Source: Lates calcarifer
Lineage: Eukaryota > Chordata > Actinopteri > Centropomidae
Reading direction: 5' to 3'
Length of the DNA: 64,000 nucleotides
NCBI RefSeq assembly: GCF_001640805.2
Contig: NC_066848.1
Coordinates: 22,864,483 to 22,928,482, forward strand
Below are positions 14,880 through 27,900 of the stretch, piece by piece. A model generated the notes under the pieces. It did not search any database, was not told the DNA's origin, and worked only from the letters and a program-made list of their open reading frames with translations. Positions within the stretch are counted from its first letter, which is position 1; every line of letters begins with the position of its first letter. A program made the position numbers and the translations under genes.

Positions 14880-15530
14880 TATACAGTGAGCTAGTTTAGT
14901 CCAGTGGCCCCCAACCTAGGGGTTGGACCCCTCAAAACAGTCACTAGATAAATCTGACCGGTCATCAGTTGATAAATGGGAGAGGAAAGAAAAAATAATT
15001 CAGATTCACAGATTTTTAAAAAATTTTTTTTTTTTTTTTTGTAAAATGTGAAAAATGTCCAAAAAAAAAAACCCTAACATTTTTAAATACAACAACATGA
15101 GACGTTTAGAAGGGAAATGTCTCTTTGTTGGAACTGATAACTCACAGACTCGTTAGACAAGTCAAAAATACTGTGAGTCACTAATTAAATCTTTAACAAT
15201 GTTTTGTATTTTATAAGCCTATCATATGTGTTTTTACATAAAACAATATAAAAAGTAGAAACTGTCAGATAGTGGAGTTAAACTTACAATATTACCATGT
15301 GAATGTGTGAATTGTTGTGGAGTAAAAGTATGAAGTAGCAGAAAATGGAAATACTTTTCACCACTGCAAAACTAAAATGAAAATATTAAACCAGGTGATT
15401 TAATGTTTCCTGTTGCATTCGCTAAAGGGTTTCTGGATAAATCTGTGGGGTCATCACATGTTTCATGGGAAAGGAAAGAAGAAAAAACAGAGTTCTGATT
15501 CGTTAATCTTTAGTGATTTTTTTTCTCTCT
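14880..15530. repeat. Composite repeat with hAT-like end and internal duplication
   Basis: CAGTGGCCCCCAACCTAGG at about 14900 resembles the CAGTGGTTCCCAACC ends of hAT elements. The following text (GATAAATCTGACCGGTCATC ... GGAAAGAA, about 14946-14990) recurs in diverged form at about 15437-15485 (GATAAATCTGTGGGGTCATC). The block at 15098-15150 (GAGACGTTTAGAAGGGAAAT ... TTGGAACTGATAAC) recurs at about 20745-20790. This is an old non-autonomous repeat with a local duplication. Confidence 0.45.
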
Positions 15531-16034
15531 TTTTTGTCTTTGGGCCTTATAAATGAAACCAAACATTAATATTTGATTTGCTGTAGTGTCTTCCTATGTG
15601 TTGTTATGATTTGCACTTTGTAGCCACCGTAAAATACTCAAGTAACGCACAAGTACTTCATAGTTATTCTTAATCAGAGTACTGCAGGTAATATAGAATC
15701 TGTAGCTGTCACACACTTACTATAAACACACAGTGTGAGGTTATGGTTCTGACTGAAGTGATGCTGAGAGGTTGGGAGGGGGGAGAGGAAGATCTGTTTA
15801 TCAAAGGGAAAACATAAGAAGCAGTGTTGGAAAGGACTAGAAAGATGTGGGATACAATGAGATTAAAAGAACAGAACAAAGAGGGGGACAATGCAAAGAT
15901 ATAGTGCTGACTCACAATTGCCTGGCTCCATCACAGCATACTGATCTCCTGCAGTGTGTGCGTGTCTGTGATGCTGGCCCAGCATGACACAGCTTCTTTG
16001 ACTGTCACCTTCTTTCAAACCCCATCTTTTTCCC

Positions 16035-16330
16035 CAGGGTATTAAAGGATAAGTCTGTCTTGAAACAGTACTTACATGCTAGTGTAAACATCAGAACAGG
16101 ATTTTCATACTGTTCATTTTGAGCATTAAATGATCCATGATAAACCTTCCAATGTAAGTGATGGGAGACAAAATCCACAGTCCTTGCTCTGTGCCTAAAT
16201 GTATATGTAAAGTTGTTTGTTATGTTATTTATATTTATAAAGGTTTCCTCAGTGTAGCACATATCTGTTTTGAAACTAAACAAACAGATATCAGGTCGGT
16301 TTAACTTCAGTTACCTCTCACATAAATACT
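16035..16330. repeat. Dispersed teleost repeat
   Basis: Contains the phrase CAATGTAAGTGATGGGAGAC followed by AAAATCCACAGTCCTT, and starts with TTAAAGGATAAGTCTGTCTT. I recognise both as common in fish genomes. The 92-aa minus-strand ORF across it is repeat translation and not a gene. Confidence 0.5.
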
Positions 16331-18393
16331 GTACTTGGGAAGAAAATGTGCTCACATTCCAGGTCTGAAACTCATAACTATCCAATGGTACAAAGATAGA
16401 AGAACACACGTGCCTCAGCTACACCCACTAGGAGACAAAGATGGGAGGGGATTACACAGCATTTTTCACTTTCTCTACAACTGATGTCTGCTGCCTGAGT
16501 GTGTGTGTGTGTGTGTGGTGTGTGTGTGTGTTACTCAGCTGCCTGAGTAACACAAACACACACACATACACACACCTTGTCAGACTTTATCTGTCTCCTC
16601 CCTACGAATTCATGACATGAGTGTATTGCATCAGGAATGGGCAACTGGTGTGTGTGTGTGTGTGTGCGTGCGTGTGCGTGTGCTCCAGTTGATATTTCCA
16701 TCATGGATTAAGGTGTTGCTGTTGGTTTGGTGGAAAATATTCTGCAGAGCCACCACAAGCCTAATGAAGAGATATTTCTGAGGTGGGGTGAGGCATGGCG
16801 ACAAGTGTGTGTGTTGTGATAGTTAATGCATGATTTATATGTGAGGATATAAAAGGAGTAACTATGTTTTTGCCCGTTTAAAATGTGCCTGTCAGTACGT
16901 GGAATTGTTATGTTGTTATATTGTTATAAAATATCCTGATGGGGGTTATGGGTTCTATTTATAAACTCTTCACATTTTGCAATGTCACTGGGCACTGGAT
17001 CAGTAGGTGTGTTTGAGATCCAGCAGACTACACCCAACTTGATGGAGAACGTGAACTGCATTTGGAGCGTGAACATTTTCAGACACAAGTTTACATTAGC
17101 CTGTTTACAAATGTGGAATTAATTAATATGTAATATATAAAAATATGACAACGTCTAGACTGATGGGCTATGGTGTATGGTGGAATACCTGCTAAAGTAA
17201 CACTTTCAGAGAGATCACGTTTCTTAATTTATCTCTGTTTTATTGAGAACCATAAACTTGAGAATAAAAAACAAGGGTCACCACACTGCCAGGAGGACAA
17301 ATGAAATGAAACGTAAAGAATAAAAAATCAACCTCTAAGGTCGTTACTTTTTTTTTCTTTTTTTTCCATTAACAAACCCCTGAAACTGATGAACAAGTTT
17401 CCTGCTGGGAATTAAATGTACAATGTTAGTGCACTCCCTTGGTGAGAGATAGCCATAGGAGATAACAGATGTCAAGTTCTTAGATTAAAAACGTATTGCA
17501 TGTCATGTTTGTCAGTGAAGTCTTCAGCCAATAAGGACAAAGTTCTATAATCTGAAGGAGCTTTGTACCTGCAAGTTTTTAATGTCATGTTACGTGATGA
17601 TGTTGTGCAGTGTCAACCAAAGGCAGACAAAATTTCTAATGCATGCATTGTTCTAAGCCCAGCATACAGCATGCCAAGTCAGTGCTGCGCAGTGCTGCAT
17701 AAAGTCAAAAGCACCTATCATCACATTGTAATGTTAACACTTGTGATGCCACAGAACCCTCTGTCAGTTGGCTTTGGGTCACAGTTGAAACTGTCCTCCA
17801 GGACAAAAATAGCACACAGGTCATTTGTGCAGCAGCTTATTACAACTTATAGTTATGTTTTTTAGTTAAGCAACATCTAGTGGCTGTAGTAATTATGAGG
17901 GCAACAAAGTGGGTGATGCAGTATAAAGGGCAACAAAGTTTGCATTAGGAGGAGGTTGGGATGGATGGATTGGTCAAAAATACAGGTCTTTCACACAAGA
18001 GACCACTGTTCAGTTCCTGTTCAAACCCTGTAGTCATTGTTGTTTCTTTAACCCATGACCACTCCACAACCAATTTTATTGCAAACATTGATCTTTTCCT
18101 AAAACTAACCAAGTACTTTTTATGCCTAAGCCTTACCAAACTGAGATCGTTCCACAGGACGATGAAGCTCCAGTGCGCTGCTGGTATGCTTCTGTGGGTT
18201 GTACCTGAGGACAGGAATAAGCTTCCTGTGTGATTGTTGAGGTTGGAGGATTTGTTGGCTCTTGCCTGGGGCTTCAGCAACCCACCCACCAAGTTTTATA
18301 TCAAATGGATGAGTGGCCGTCGAGAAAATAGAAATATTTATTTCAAGAAAATAGAAAATAGATTTTTTTTTTCATGCTTATTAATTTATTTAT

Positions 18394-18609
18394 TCATTTG
18401 TTAGGCGGGGAGGCCACTGTCTCTTGTTTGTTGTCTTTCAGCATTTCAAGCAGCTTCTCGTAGCTCTTGAACTTTTGTTTGTCCTCCTTGAAGTGTAGGA
18501 GAAATTCCTCGTAGATCTCCTCCGTCAGTGACTTACTTTCGCTGTGTAGTAAGTCAGAGAGACTCTCAAAGTCTTCTTCCAGCATGCTGGCCTTCCTCTT
18601 GTTCTCCAT
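18394..18609 (-). CDS. Small ORF of 71 aa, unknown function, gene-like
   Basis: The ORF begins MENKRKASMLEEDFESLSDL and ends KQETVASPPNK. It is hydrophilic, rich in Lys, Glu and Leu, and looks helical throughout (DLLHSESKSLTEEIYEEF; FKSYEKLLEMLKDNK), with no signal peptide or membrane segment. The start context is strong (AGA ATG G, A at -3 and G at +4). AATAAA-type signals lie right after the stop (minus strand, about 18376-18387). A (TA)n tract lies about 70-105 bases upstream. I do not recognise the family. It could be an orphan gene, a retrocopy of a domain or a chance ORF; helical charged composition and the start/stop arrangement favour a real or recently real protein. Confidence 0.35.
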   Translation of the reverse strand: MENKRKASMLEEDFESLSDLLHSESKSLTEEIYEEFLLHFKEDKQKFKSYEKLLEMLKDNKQETVASPPNK

Positions 18610-18677
18610 TCTGCTGCTCTTCAGCCTTTTCTTCTCTTGGGAAATACAGACTCTGACCTGACTGACAGGGTGATATA

Positions 18678-18679
<2 letters not shown>

Positions 18680-18714
<35 letters not shown>
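18680..18714. repeat. (TA)n microsatellite
   Basis: About 17 uninterrupted TA units upstream (on the minus strand) of the 71-aa ORF. Confidence 0.95.
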
Positions 18715-18715
<1 letters not shown>

Positions 18716-20485
18716 CTGTTACATAATCAGTGATGTCATCTGCAAAGAATAGAATATAATTCCGTAAAAATGTGTGTTAAATAAATGATTGACAAGACAA
18801 TTCTAGAACTGCTCTTTTTTGTTTTCCAGATTTCTGCCTACCCTAGCTTGAGACTTTCAGAAAACAAACAGATTCTCCCAACATTGTGTGAAACACTTGT
18901 AAAATTATAAAATGATATTAGTTAATACATATGCTATAATACAATTATATACTACATGAGATACATTTTATTATCAATATGTAATCAGTAAAACTTTTAA
19001 CGATTGTGTTAGAGGGGAACAGATCTGATTTTAATAAAGTAACATTTTTGATAGCAGCCCCACCCCCTCTCTGTCTCTCTCCCACATTATCATGTTGTCC
19101 TGCTCCGTCTTTGAAGCAGCCATATATACTTACAGACATATATATTTACATATTATATATAGACTCAGGCCGGTCCTCAGCATACCATGTAACTCTATAT
19201 CTCACTCTGAAGCTGACTTCAACTCTGTGCTCCTCTGAAGCTTTGCACATCTCTTTCCAAAGACTTTATTGATCTCTGTAGAGCAACTGGGTTGTTCAGA
19301 AGCAAAGAAAAGAATGTAACAAAACTACAAGCCCACAGCCCTGCTAGTGGCTCTGAATCTGTATGTGAGCTAAAGTCATTAGGACACGTCCTCTGGGGAA
19401 CATGAATGACACTGCCAGATTTTGTGCCTGTAGATGTTGAGATATATCACAGCACAAGTGAAAACTTTAACCTGCTCCTGTCACTAGAGAAAAATTTAAA
19501 ACTGTAATACCTCTGATTATCCTCTGACTTCATCTTGCTCCATCACCAGGTCAATTTTAATTTGTCTAATACTTGACCAAATAACTGCAAAAGACATTCC
19601 CATCAGCCTCTGCTGTTCTCTGTGATGTAGACTGATGCTGAATCTTTAAAGCTTTGACAAGCTGAGTTCTTGAGTTAGTTAAATATGATTTGACTTTTGA
19701 CCAAGATGTTTCATGTGAATTATTGTTAAAAATAAATATTGTTATTTCCTTTTAATCTATTTTTTACGGTCCTTCTATTTTTCATGTGTGTCAGTTTCCT
19801 GTAAAGCACTCTGAATTGCATTAATCTGTATAAACAATGCTACACAAATTAAGTTAGACTGATTGATTTAAAAGTATTCTAAAGCAACACTGTCATTCAG
19901 CAAGCTCTGCAGCTCATATAAACTATAAACTTAATAGAAATCTTTTTTCATTTTTCTACAAGATTGAGAGCATTGAAAGTTAAAAAGCCTCAAACTTCAG
20001 TACTGAAAATGGGAACATCTAAAACTACCCTGTAATTAAGTCATTAAGGCAATAAATGTCTGGTTAGATTCACAATCTTATTAACTTATTCTTTGGTCTG
20101 ATAGTTTTGGTCCAGATTTAAGAAGTACCTTTTCAAGCCTGCTTAATATTTTAAAGATCATCTAGTTTTACAAACAAGTAAACTACATTTCCCAGGTTCC
20201 CTGAATGCAGCATCTCTCTGCATCTGACAAAATTGTAAAACCCTGTGATTAGTCATCCCTGGTTGACTGACATTTTGCCTCAGGATTCCATCTGCGCACA
20301 TGTTAATACTTGAAACAGGTAAGTTCAATGTACAGGCTTATTCACTGAAAGTTACTCCTATTAAATATGAGGTTGAACCTCAAACTTCAGTACTTCTTAT
20401 TATTGACTGAAAATGGCTGCAGCAGTGAATATCTAAATCTATATCTAAAGCTATCCATGTGCTAATGTGTGAGCACATGTTGAAT

Positions 20486-20660
20486 GTGTGGTGGAAAGTT
20501 ACTGTGCTTGACTACTGTACTTAAATAGAATTTAAATGTACCTGTACCTGTATTTCCATCTCCTGCTGCTTTGTATTTCCACTGCACTAGATTTCAAAAG
20601 GAAATATTGCACTTTTACTACATTCTTTGAGAGTTTTAGTTAATGACTTTGCATATCTGT
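20486..20660. repeat. Dispersed repeat family A, clearest copy
   Basis: Reads GTGGTGGAAAGTTACTGTGC ... GTACTTAAAT ... TTTCCACTGCACTAGATTTC ... GGAAATATTGCACTTTTACT. It is a copy of a very common fish repeat built on GTGGAAAGTAACTAAGTACA-like text. Other partial copies of this family are visible at about 4270-4470, 6000-6140, 13020-13130, 30590-30750 and 41675-41800. Confidence 0.55.
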
Positions 20661-21590
20661 GTTTTTAATCCCCCCTGGTGGCCTAAGGGTTTAAGGTGCT
20701 GACTTTCACTTGACTTCTTTGGAGCCCTTATTTGAAACCACAGGAGAAGTTTAGAGGGGAAAGGTTACTTTGGTGGAACTGACAACATCTCACAAAAGTC
20801 TGAAACATAAAAAGGAGACACAACTAGACACTGATATTTTTGCAAGGTCCAATCCACCTCAAACTTCCAACCAAGTTAATGATATTTTCTAGTGAAAGAA
20901 AAAAAAACCTTCAGAAACTATACTGTCAAGAGTCGACTCATTGTTGGTTCTTATTATACCTTAGTGTTTGTGAGGAAACTAAGGCTGAAGTTAGGGTTTT
21001 ATTTGCAGGAATGGCCTGCTTGCTGCTATCTTGTTACCAGTTCTGTATAACTATGTTTATCACAGTGTATTTGTCACCAATTTAAAACACTTAGTTGTGT
21101 TGTACTCCAGAGTCAATTGGCCATCTCTCTCTATGCACTGTTAAAGTCAATGCTATATTTTTATTTATAAAACCATCCAAGACAAACTTCTTTCATATCT
21201 TTGCACAGATCACAGTACACATGGACCCTTGGAATAACTGTATTGTCCTGTCTGAAATTTGTGATTATGCCATCCTGACCAGGCTCCCCTTGAAATAGAG
21301 GTTGCTAACCCCAGTGTGATTTGCCTGCAGAAAGCTAAAATCTTAATCTGAAAAGTAACTAGAAATTATGGCTATGTGTAGTGCTGTAAAAAAGATGTGG
21401 AAAAAGGAAGAATTAAGGTACAATACAGTACTTCAGTAAATCTACTTTGAACCAGTGGAGGAAGAAGGGGAGTAAGTTAAAGTTATGTAATAATTGCCCT
21501 GCTGGACCAGAAGTAATGTCAGGGTAGGAGGACTGACTCCGCTTTTTGCTCCTACTCAGGTTTAGCAGAGTTTTGGAAGAAGGCGGGGTC

Positions 21591-21910
21591 AGCGTGTACT
21601 CTTACCACTCTGATTGGTCACAGCTCGTGACACTCAGAGGTTAAATTGCATGTAATTGGTCTGCGGAGTTCCCCCACTTCTCAACTTTACAGTGGCCATC
21701 TGGGAGTCGGGTCCGACTCTGGGGCAGCTGTCGTGTGGCGCACTTGTCCAAATTTGTCCGGTGTCGAAAAGCAGACATACCGGAGGGACTCATCGGCGCG
21801 GTTTCACAGCTCTTCCCGGTGGAAGTTTGTCACAGGCGATAACTGAGCCGGATAATTACTGAACTGAAACTTTTTCCACCTCAGGAAACACTTTGGGAAG
21901 AAAAAGAAAA
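21591..21910 (+). promoter_or_regulatory. rtn4: rtn4 distal (long-form) promoter and 5' UTR
   Basis: Base composition turns GC- and CpG-richer from about 21590. Two inverted CCAAT boxes (ATTGG at 21613-21617 and 21655-21659) suit NF-Y binding. No TATA box is evident. The CpG-rich stretch runs on through the first coding exon. Confidence 0.55.
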
Positions 21911-24900
21911 ATGGCAGACAGCGAGGAGCAGCAAGTCTCTTCCACCACTCCTCTATTCAACGAGGAGGTGCATCACTACCAGGCCGAGCCGGACCAGCCC
22001 AAACAAGACCTATTCAGCGTAGACGATATTGTGGACTTGGTCGGCGGGGCTCAGGACGCCTTGGAGAGGCACATTGCGGAAGACAGTGCGCCACACGAGG
22101 TCACAGAAACTTCCTTCGCTCCCCCAGAGGCGCCGGTAACATTACTGGAGCCAGAACCGGTGTCAATGCCAGAGGTAAAGGAACCTGAGCCTGAGCCTGA
22201 GAAGGTGATCCCGGACTCCACCAGCTCTTTTGTTCCTGAGACCCCTTTAGTTGCAGAGGATCCAGAAGTCGTCGCCCCTAAAGCCGAACCGGAGATCACA
22301 AACATCATACCGGAGCCACAGGCTGCCCCCGAGCCCAAACCTGCCCCGGAGAGCGACGCCCTCCCAGTGGCTGAACCCCGGAAAGCATCCCCAGCCCCCG
22401 CAGAGGCAGCAGAGCGACCTGCGGTGACGGAGGAACCACCGGCTCCTGCATCTTGTGAGTATTCAAACGGAAAAATGACTGTTAATTTACGTAGGAATGA
22501 GTTTGTAGCACTTAGATGAGATAAATAACTCTAACAATTGTCATCAATGTGAGGGAAATTTAGTTGAACTGGATCTTAACGGTATTTTTCCATCTTACCG
22601 GTTTCTGTGCATCAGATCTGGATTAGCATTGTGTGCTTGTCCAGACGCCGACATAGAGATAAATAAGTGGGGTAAAACGCCACATTTTGCCGGTTTGACC
22701 AACTTTATCCACCGGCATACCTTAGATCACCTTAAACTGTGATCATTTTGTCCAGATTGATAACATTTGTGCAGTTCGGCCGCGGTAATGGTTAACCCGG
22801 TTAGCGGGCTAGTGATGCTACCCTGAGGCGATCGTGAGCTGCTGTTTCACGCCTGAGTGTGAATATGAATGGAGAGGCAGACTTTTTAACAGACGAGTAT
22901 TTATGGTGTGAAAAATTAGTCCACGTTTGCTGATTTTGCAGTGATTACCCATGATTGAGGTGGGCGCTTTGCCCCGGTTTTTGCTGTGTTGTAGCATGCG
23001 GCCCACCTGTTTTCACTGATAAACGACAGGAAGCGTCATGTCAACCGTTGCCTGGATGAGCTGGCAATATTGCACCATTTATCCTCCAGCAACGTCTTAG
23101 CAACTTGCTCCATTAACTTAACGTCTGTTGTATATTTTATACATTTTACAAGAAAATATTTGACTAATTTCGCCGTTATAGGTGTGTTTATTGTGGTAGA
23201 CCGAGCAGCGCCCATCTGCTCTGTGCATCTACCCGCTGTTGCTAGTTGCATAGTTCAATTATCGGACACCAGACACTAGGTTTTCTCGGTTTTTGTTTGT
23301 GTAGCCACAAACAAGTAACAAACAGCACAGGGATTCTATCAGATATCCAGGCTACATCATTTTCTTGAATACAAAGCATAAGAACAGAACACGCTCGATA
23401 GTGTGAGGTTTTTATTGCTAGCAATCAGTTTGACTTAAGTGCTAAGCTAACGTTACAACATTATACTTAATAAACCTACAGTCGGGCAATTTGAATTGTA
23501 ACAGGCATGAGATTATGTGAGACCGGCAGTTATCTTTTGGTGTCTGAAAGCAAAGGAAAAAAAATGGCGTGTTAAATAATAACCTGTCCGATAATGGAAG
23601 CACGTAATGTTAGCAGTTAAAGCTGTAACCCAGAGATTAGTCACAACAAAGGAATCCGCTCTGCGTCCACTCCCTGTCGGCTGTCCTGCATTTCCATATT
23701 ATTTCCACACTAACTTCAACGCCTTAAATCAGTCCTGCGTGTTTTATTTTCTTATTCTGGCTTCAGTGATTCAACCCCACCCCCCCAATCTCAACCCAAA
23801 CCAACACCCCAAATACGAAAGCAAATTAGCTGTGGAGGCCCGTGTCCTCTTTTAGCTGCTATCACAGCTCTGAGTGCTCTTTAGCTGTCTTTTTTTTCTA
23901 TAATGTTTGGACTGATGGTGATTTTAGGAAGTGCATATTCTGAGTTGCCGCTGTAGCTGTTGTTTACTGAGATGTGGCAGGTAGCAGGTAAACAGGCCTG
24001 TCTGGGCTTCTCCAGGCAGAGGAGCAGGCAGCAGAGAGGCAGGGTGGGGCTGCTTGGCAAGGCCACTGATGGAGGTGGATAAACCATGAGCTCCCGTTAA
24101 AAGCACGCAGTCACCAGTCTGAACGAAAGACAAATATATACAAAAAAGCAATCATATTTTCCTACTTTTAAGGATAATTAGGATATGTCTGCAACTAATG
24201 ATTATTTTTTGCTGTCAGTTAATCAGCTGATTACTTTTTCATGTAGTTGATTAGTTTACAAAATCATAAAATATTGTGAAAAAATTCCCCCCTCAACTTT
24301 ACAAACCCAAATGTGATGTCTTTGAATGTGTTGTCTTGTTCAACCAGCAGTCAAAAACCTGAATATATTTAGTTTACTGTGGTGATGACAAAGAAAAGCA
24401 GCACATCCTCACATTAGAGAAGCTGCAATCAGTAAATGTTTGGCATGTTTTCATTAGTTTTCCTTGAATGACCAAAACAATTAATATATTATTAAAATAA
24501 TGTCTTGTTTTGTCTTACCAACAGTTCTAAACCCAAAAATGTTGAGTATACTGTAACGTAAGACAAGGAAAAACAACAGTTCTTCAGATTTGAGCATCTG
24601 AAGCCATTGGTATAGAACTATTAAATGTGTAAGTGATTATCAGAATAGTTGCTGGTTAATTTTCTGTCGATCCACTAACTGATTAAAACTTACAGATCTA
24701 TTTGTTACCAAGCAAAATATTGTTATTGCACTGAGCATCAAAACTGAAAGTATCTGGTTGGATTAGTAATCTAGTTCACTAACAGTGGCAAGAAAAAAGA
24801 AGTGAACCCTTTCGAATTAAGAGGTAGCCTACATAACCTGTGCTGACAGGTTATGAAATGCATTACTAATAGACAACATGACAATGTTATTAACAAAATA

Positions 24901-27900
24901 TTATGTTTGCTTATAAATGGACTGGTGCCATTAGTGTCTGATGAGCTGTACGTAATTTCCTGCTAAGCCGAGGCCAGCAACATGCCATACTTTCAGTTTC
25001 CCAAATGTAAGGATTTCCTGCTTTTCCCTGCCGTATATCACTGTAAACAGAATGTCTCTGTATTTCTTTGTTCTGTCACACAAAGAATTTTAAGAGTACG
25101 AAACATTTTTACAGGCATTTCACTGTTTTCTGACACTGGGCCGACAAACAATAAATCAATTTATGAAGAAACTAATCAGCAGATTAATTGAGGAAAAATA
25201 ATAAAAGATTGTTGCAGCCCTAAACATAACACCATGTGTGGGGAAACATGAACAGGAGTGTAAGTGCAGATATTACCCCGCCCACTCCATTGTCTTTTCA
25301 AAGCCTCTGTCATCCCTTCTCTGAACATGAGTCTGATCTGATGAGTCTTGCTGTGACTTTACATCACACAGATTCATGTCGTCAGCCTAAAAAAGGTGTC
25401 TGATTTGAGTTTTTGTCCCCACCCGTTAGACGCGGTGACTGGCAGGCTGCTTAATCATACGGGGCTCAGCGGTCATTGCCGGCCTACATCTTATTTTTGG
25501 GTCACCCACATCCGTCAGTGTGTGTTTGTGGAGAGCTTGTGATGTGGTCAGGTGGATTAGATGGAGAGGGGAGATGTCAGACACACAGTCACGGAGGCTT
25601 AAAGCTCAGTGAGTGTGTGCGTGCTGTCCAGTGTTGTTGTTTTCCCTGTATCCTGGTGAAGGCTACACATAAGTGGGGTTAAGTGCTTCGGAGTCAGACC
25701 CCTCCACCCAAAGCAACAACACTATCAGGCTTCTATGTGTTGTTCTATCTGAGCCAGCATCTGGCTCTCAGTGTAGAAGTGAGACACACTCCTAAATATG
25801 ATGAGAACCACATGTTAATCTGTTTTAAATCTGGCCTCTTATCGCTGTGATAAGTGCAGAGATTTCCAAAGCAGTGTAGTGAAAGATGATATTTACCCAT
25901 GTTGTGCAGATTCATCACATTCATGCTGATTTTAAGGCCATGTTGCTGTGCTCAGGGAGGTTTTTCTGTTATAAAAGCTGCCATCTTATGGATGAAGATG
26001 AAGCCTAAATAAACCAGAAGCTTCATGGAGCAGGAAAAGGTTTCTTTTCACAAAAAGAGAAAGTACTGTCAGTTCTTACAATTTCCAGAAGAACGTTTCA
26101 GTTTTTCCAAGTCTCTCTGTTAGTTGATTAATTAATAAGTCAATAGACAGAAAAATGATCTACAGGTATTTTGAACTATTTAATCATTTCAGTCATGTTT
26201 CAAAGCAAAAAGCTTTGTCATCTATTATTGTAGATTGAATATCTTTGGTTCTGAATTTTGCATTGAACAAAACAAGACAATGTGAAGATGTGATGTTCAC
26301 AGAACCAGATGGTGCCACCCGTGGCTGGAGGCATTGTGTTTTCACACTGTCTGTCTGTCTGTCTGTCCCATCCTCGTGAATATGATAAATCAAGAACATC
26401 AACCTGGTACAAATGTTAATGTCACTGTGACCTCACAAAATATGTTTTTGGCCATAATTCAATGATTCATACACTAAAAACTCTTAATAGCTTTTATAAA
26501 TTACTTTACAGTCTTCGCTACATATATTACATAAGTCTGGACAGACATAGATGTAAACTGCTATTGCATCGCGTTTACAGTTGCACTAATATCTCCTGGC
26601 ATTCATAGAGTATTCTGTAAGTTGAAACCCATACAAATATATGGCAATCAGCTGATATCTATTTCTTCAGTAGCTGTGACAGGAAAAGCAGATGTTGAGA
26701 TGATACATGAATGTCAGACACATTAGTCCTTGAATACTGTGACCAGGGAACAAGTTTTGATCTCAGCTGTGCAGACGAGCTGACATCTCTCACTCATTTA
26801 AGTCACACAGGTTCATGTCAGCAGTTCACACAGTAACAGCAGTTATTACATGGCAGACACCCAGACAGCATGCATTTAGGATTGGTTTTGGTTTTGCTGG
26901 AGGCCAGTTTCCCTCTCACTCTGTGTTCTCTTTCTGTGGACGGGAACAGCTTAAATTAATGGAACAAAGGGGAATCAGAAAACAAAAGGTTCTGGACTTT
27001 GTGTCCTGTTTTTCCCCAGAACTGCTGAGTGTCAAGGAGCCTTCAGTAGAAACATGCTGATCCACAACCACCACAAATCTCACATCTTAGAAGGTTTTTA
27101 TTGTTAAAAATGCTTGTTTTGTTTTTGTTTTTTGTTTTTTTTTGTTAAGCAGAATTGCGTAACTGTTGGTTCGGGGGGCTGCAGCAGAGACAGTAAAATC
27201 AATTGTCTGTCTGTCATTAAACTAACCAGCAGGAAGCAAAATAACCTGCTCTGGTCCAAAAACGGTTTGACCTCAGTTTTAACTCAGCGGAAATGAAGTG
27301 ATAATGTTTAAAATGTAAATAAGGGAAAGAGTCATCATTACCTACTTCTGGACTGTATATTTTTAACCAGCAGGAAGCAGAAAGAGCTTTGACAGGAATC
27401 GTACATTATGTTCTTTATTTTACAAGATGGCAGCAGGTGAGTCGTTGGCCTGAAGTCATATATCAGTGTCAAGCTGTGAGGCATTCCTCAAGATACATTT
27501 AGCTCAAGGAGGAGGCGAATGCCTCAGCATGTACAGCAAGATGCCTGAAACTATCAGGGTTAGTTAGGGGTTTGATCCTCATCAAGGCCAGAGATGACAC
27601 TGTTTCTTGTAATGTAGTCACATGTTGAGGATTTGGTTGGAATTCTAAAAGTTTAAGTAAAGCTCTAAAAGTACATTGAGAAGAAGAAAAGTTTTTCTTC
27701 CTGGAATGCTAATTTAGAAGCTTTTTATGGACAAAGTAAGTCATATCTACTGCATAAATACCTTTACACATTAATGCAAAGATCATACACAAATCAAGGG
27801 CTGGGTGGGTGTAGGAATGTCTGCCATTGTTTTAATATTTAAATGAAAAAACAAAAGAATCTAATATTTTCATAGAGAAGTTACTCTGATTGTTGCACAA

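Larger units (their letters stand above)
12745..21590. other. Repeat-rich intergenic region clhc1-rtn4
   Basis: No conserved gene is visible. The region holds many decayed repeats: ACTTNTACTNNAGTAC-type blocks at about 13020-13130, 14260-14400, 15300-15420, 15610-15700 and 20490-20660; a hAT-like end at about 14897; a duplicated block at 14880-15530; a conserved fish repeat at 16035-16330; TG/CA tracts with a hairpin at 16500-16580; a block at about 17970-18160; and (TA)n at 18680-18714. One short gene-like ORF lies at 18394-18609 on the minus strand. Confidence 0.6.
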
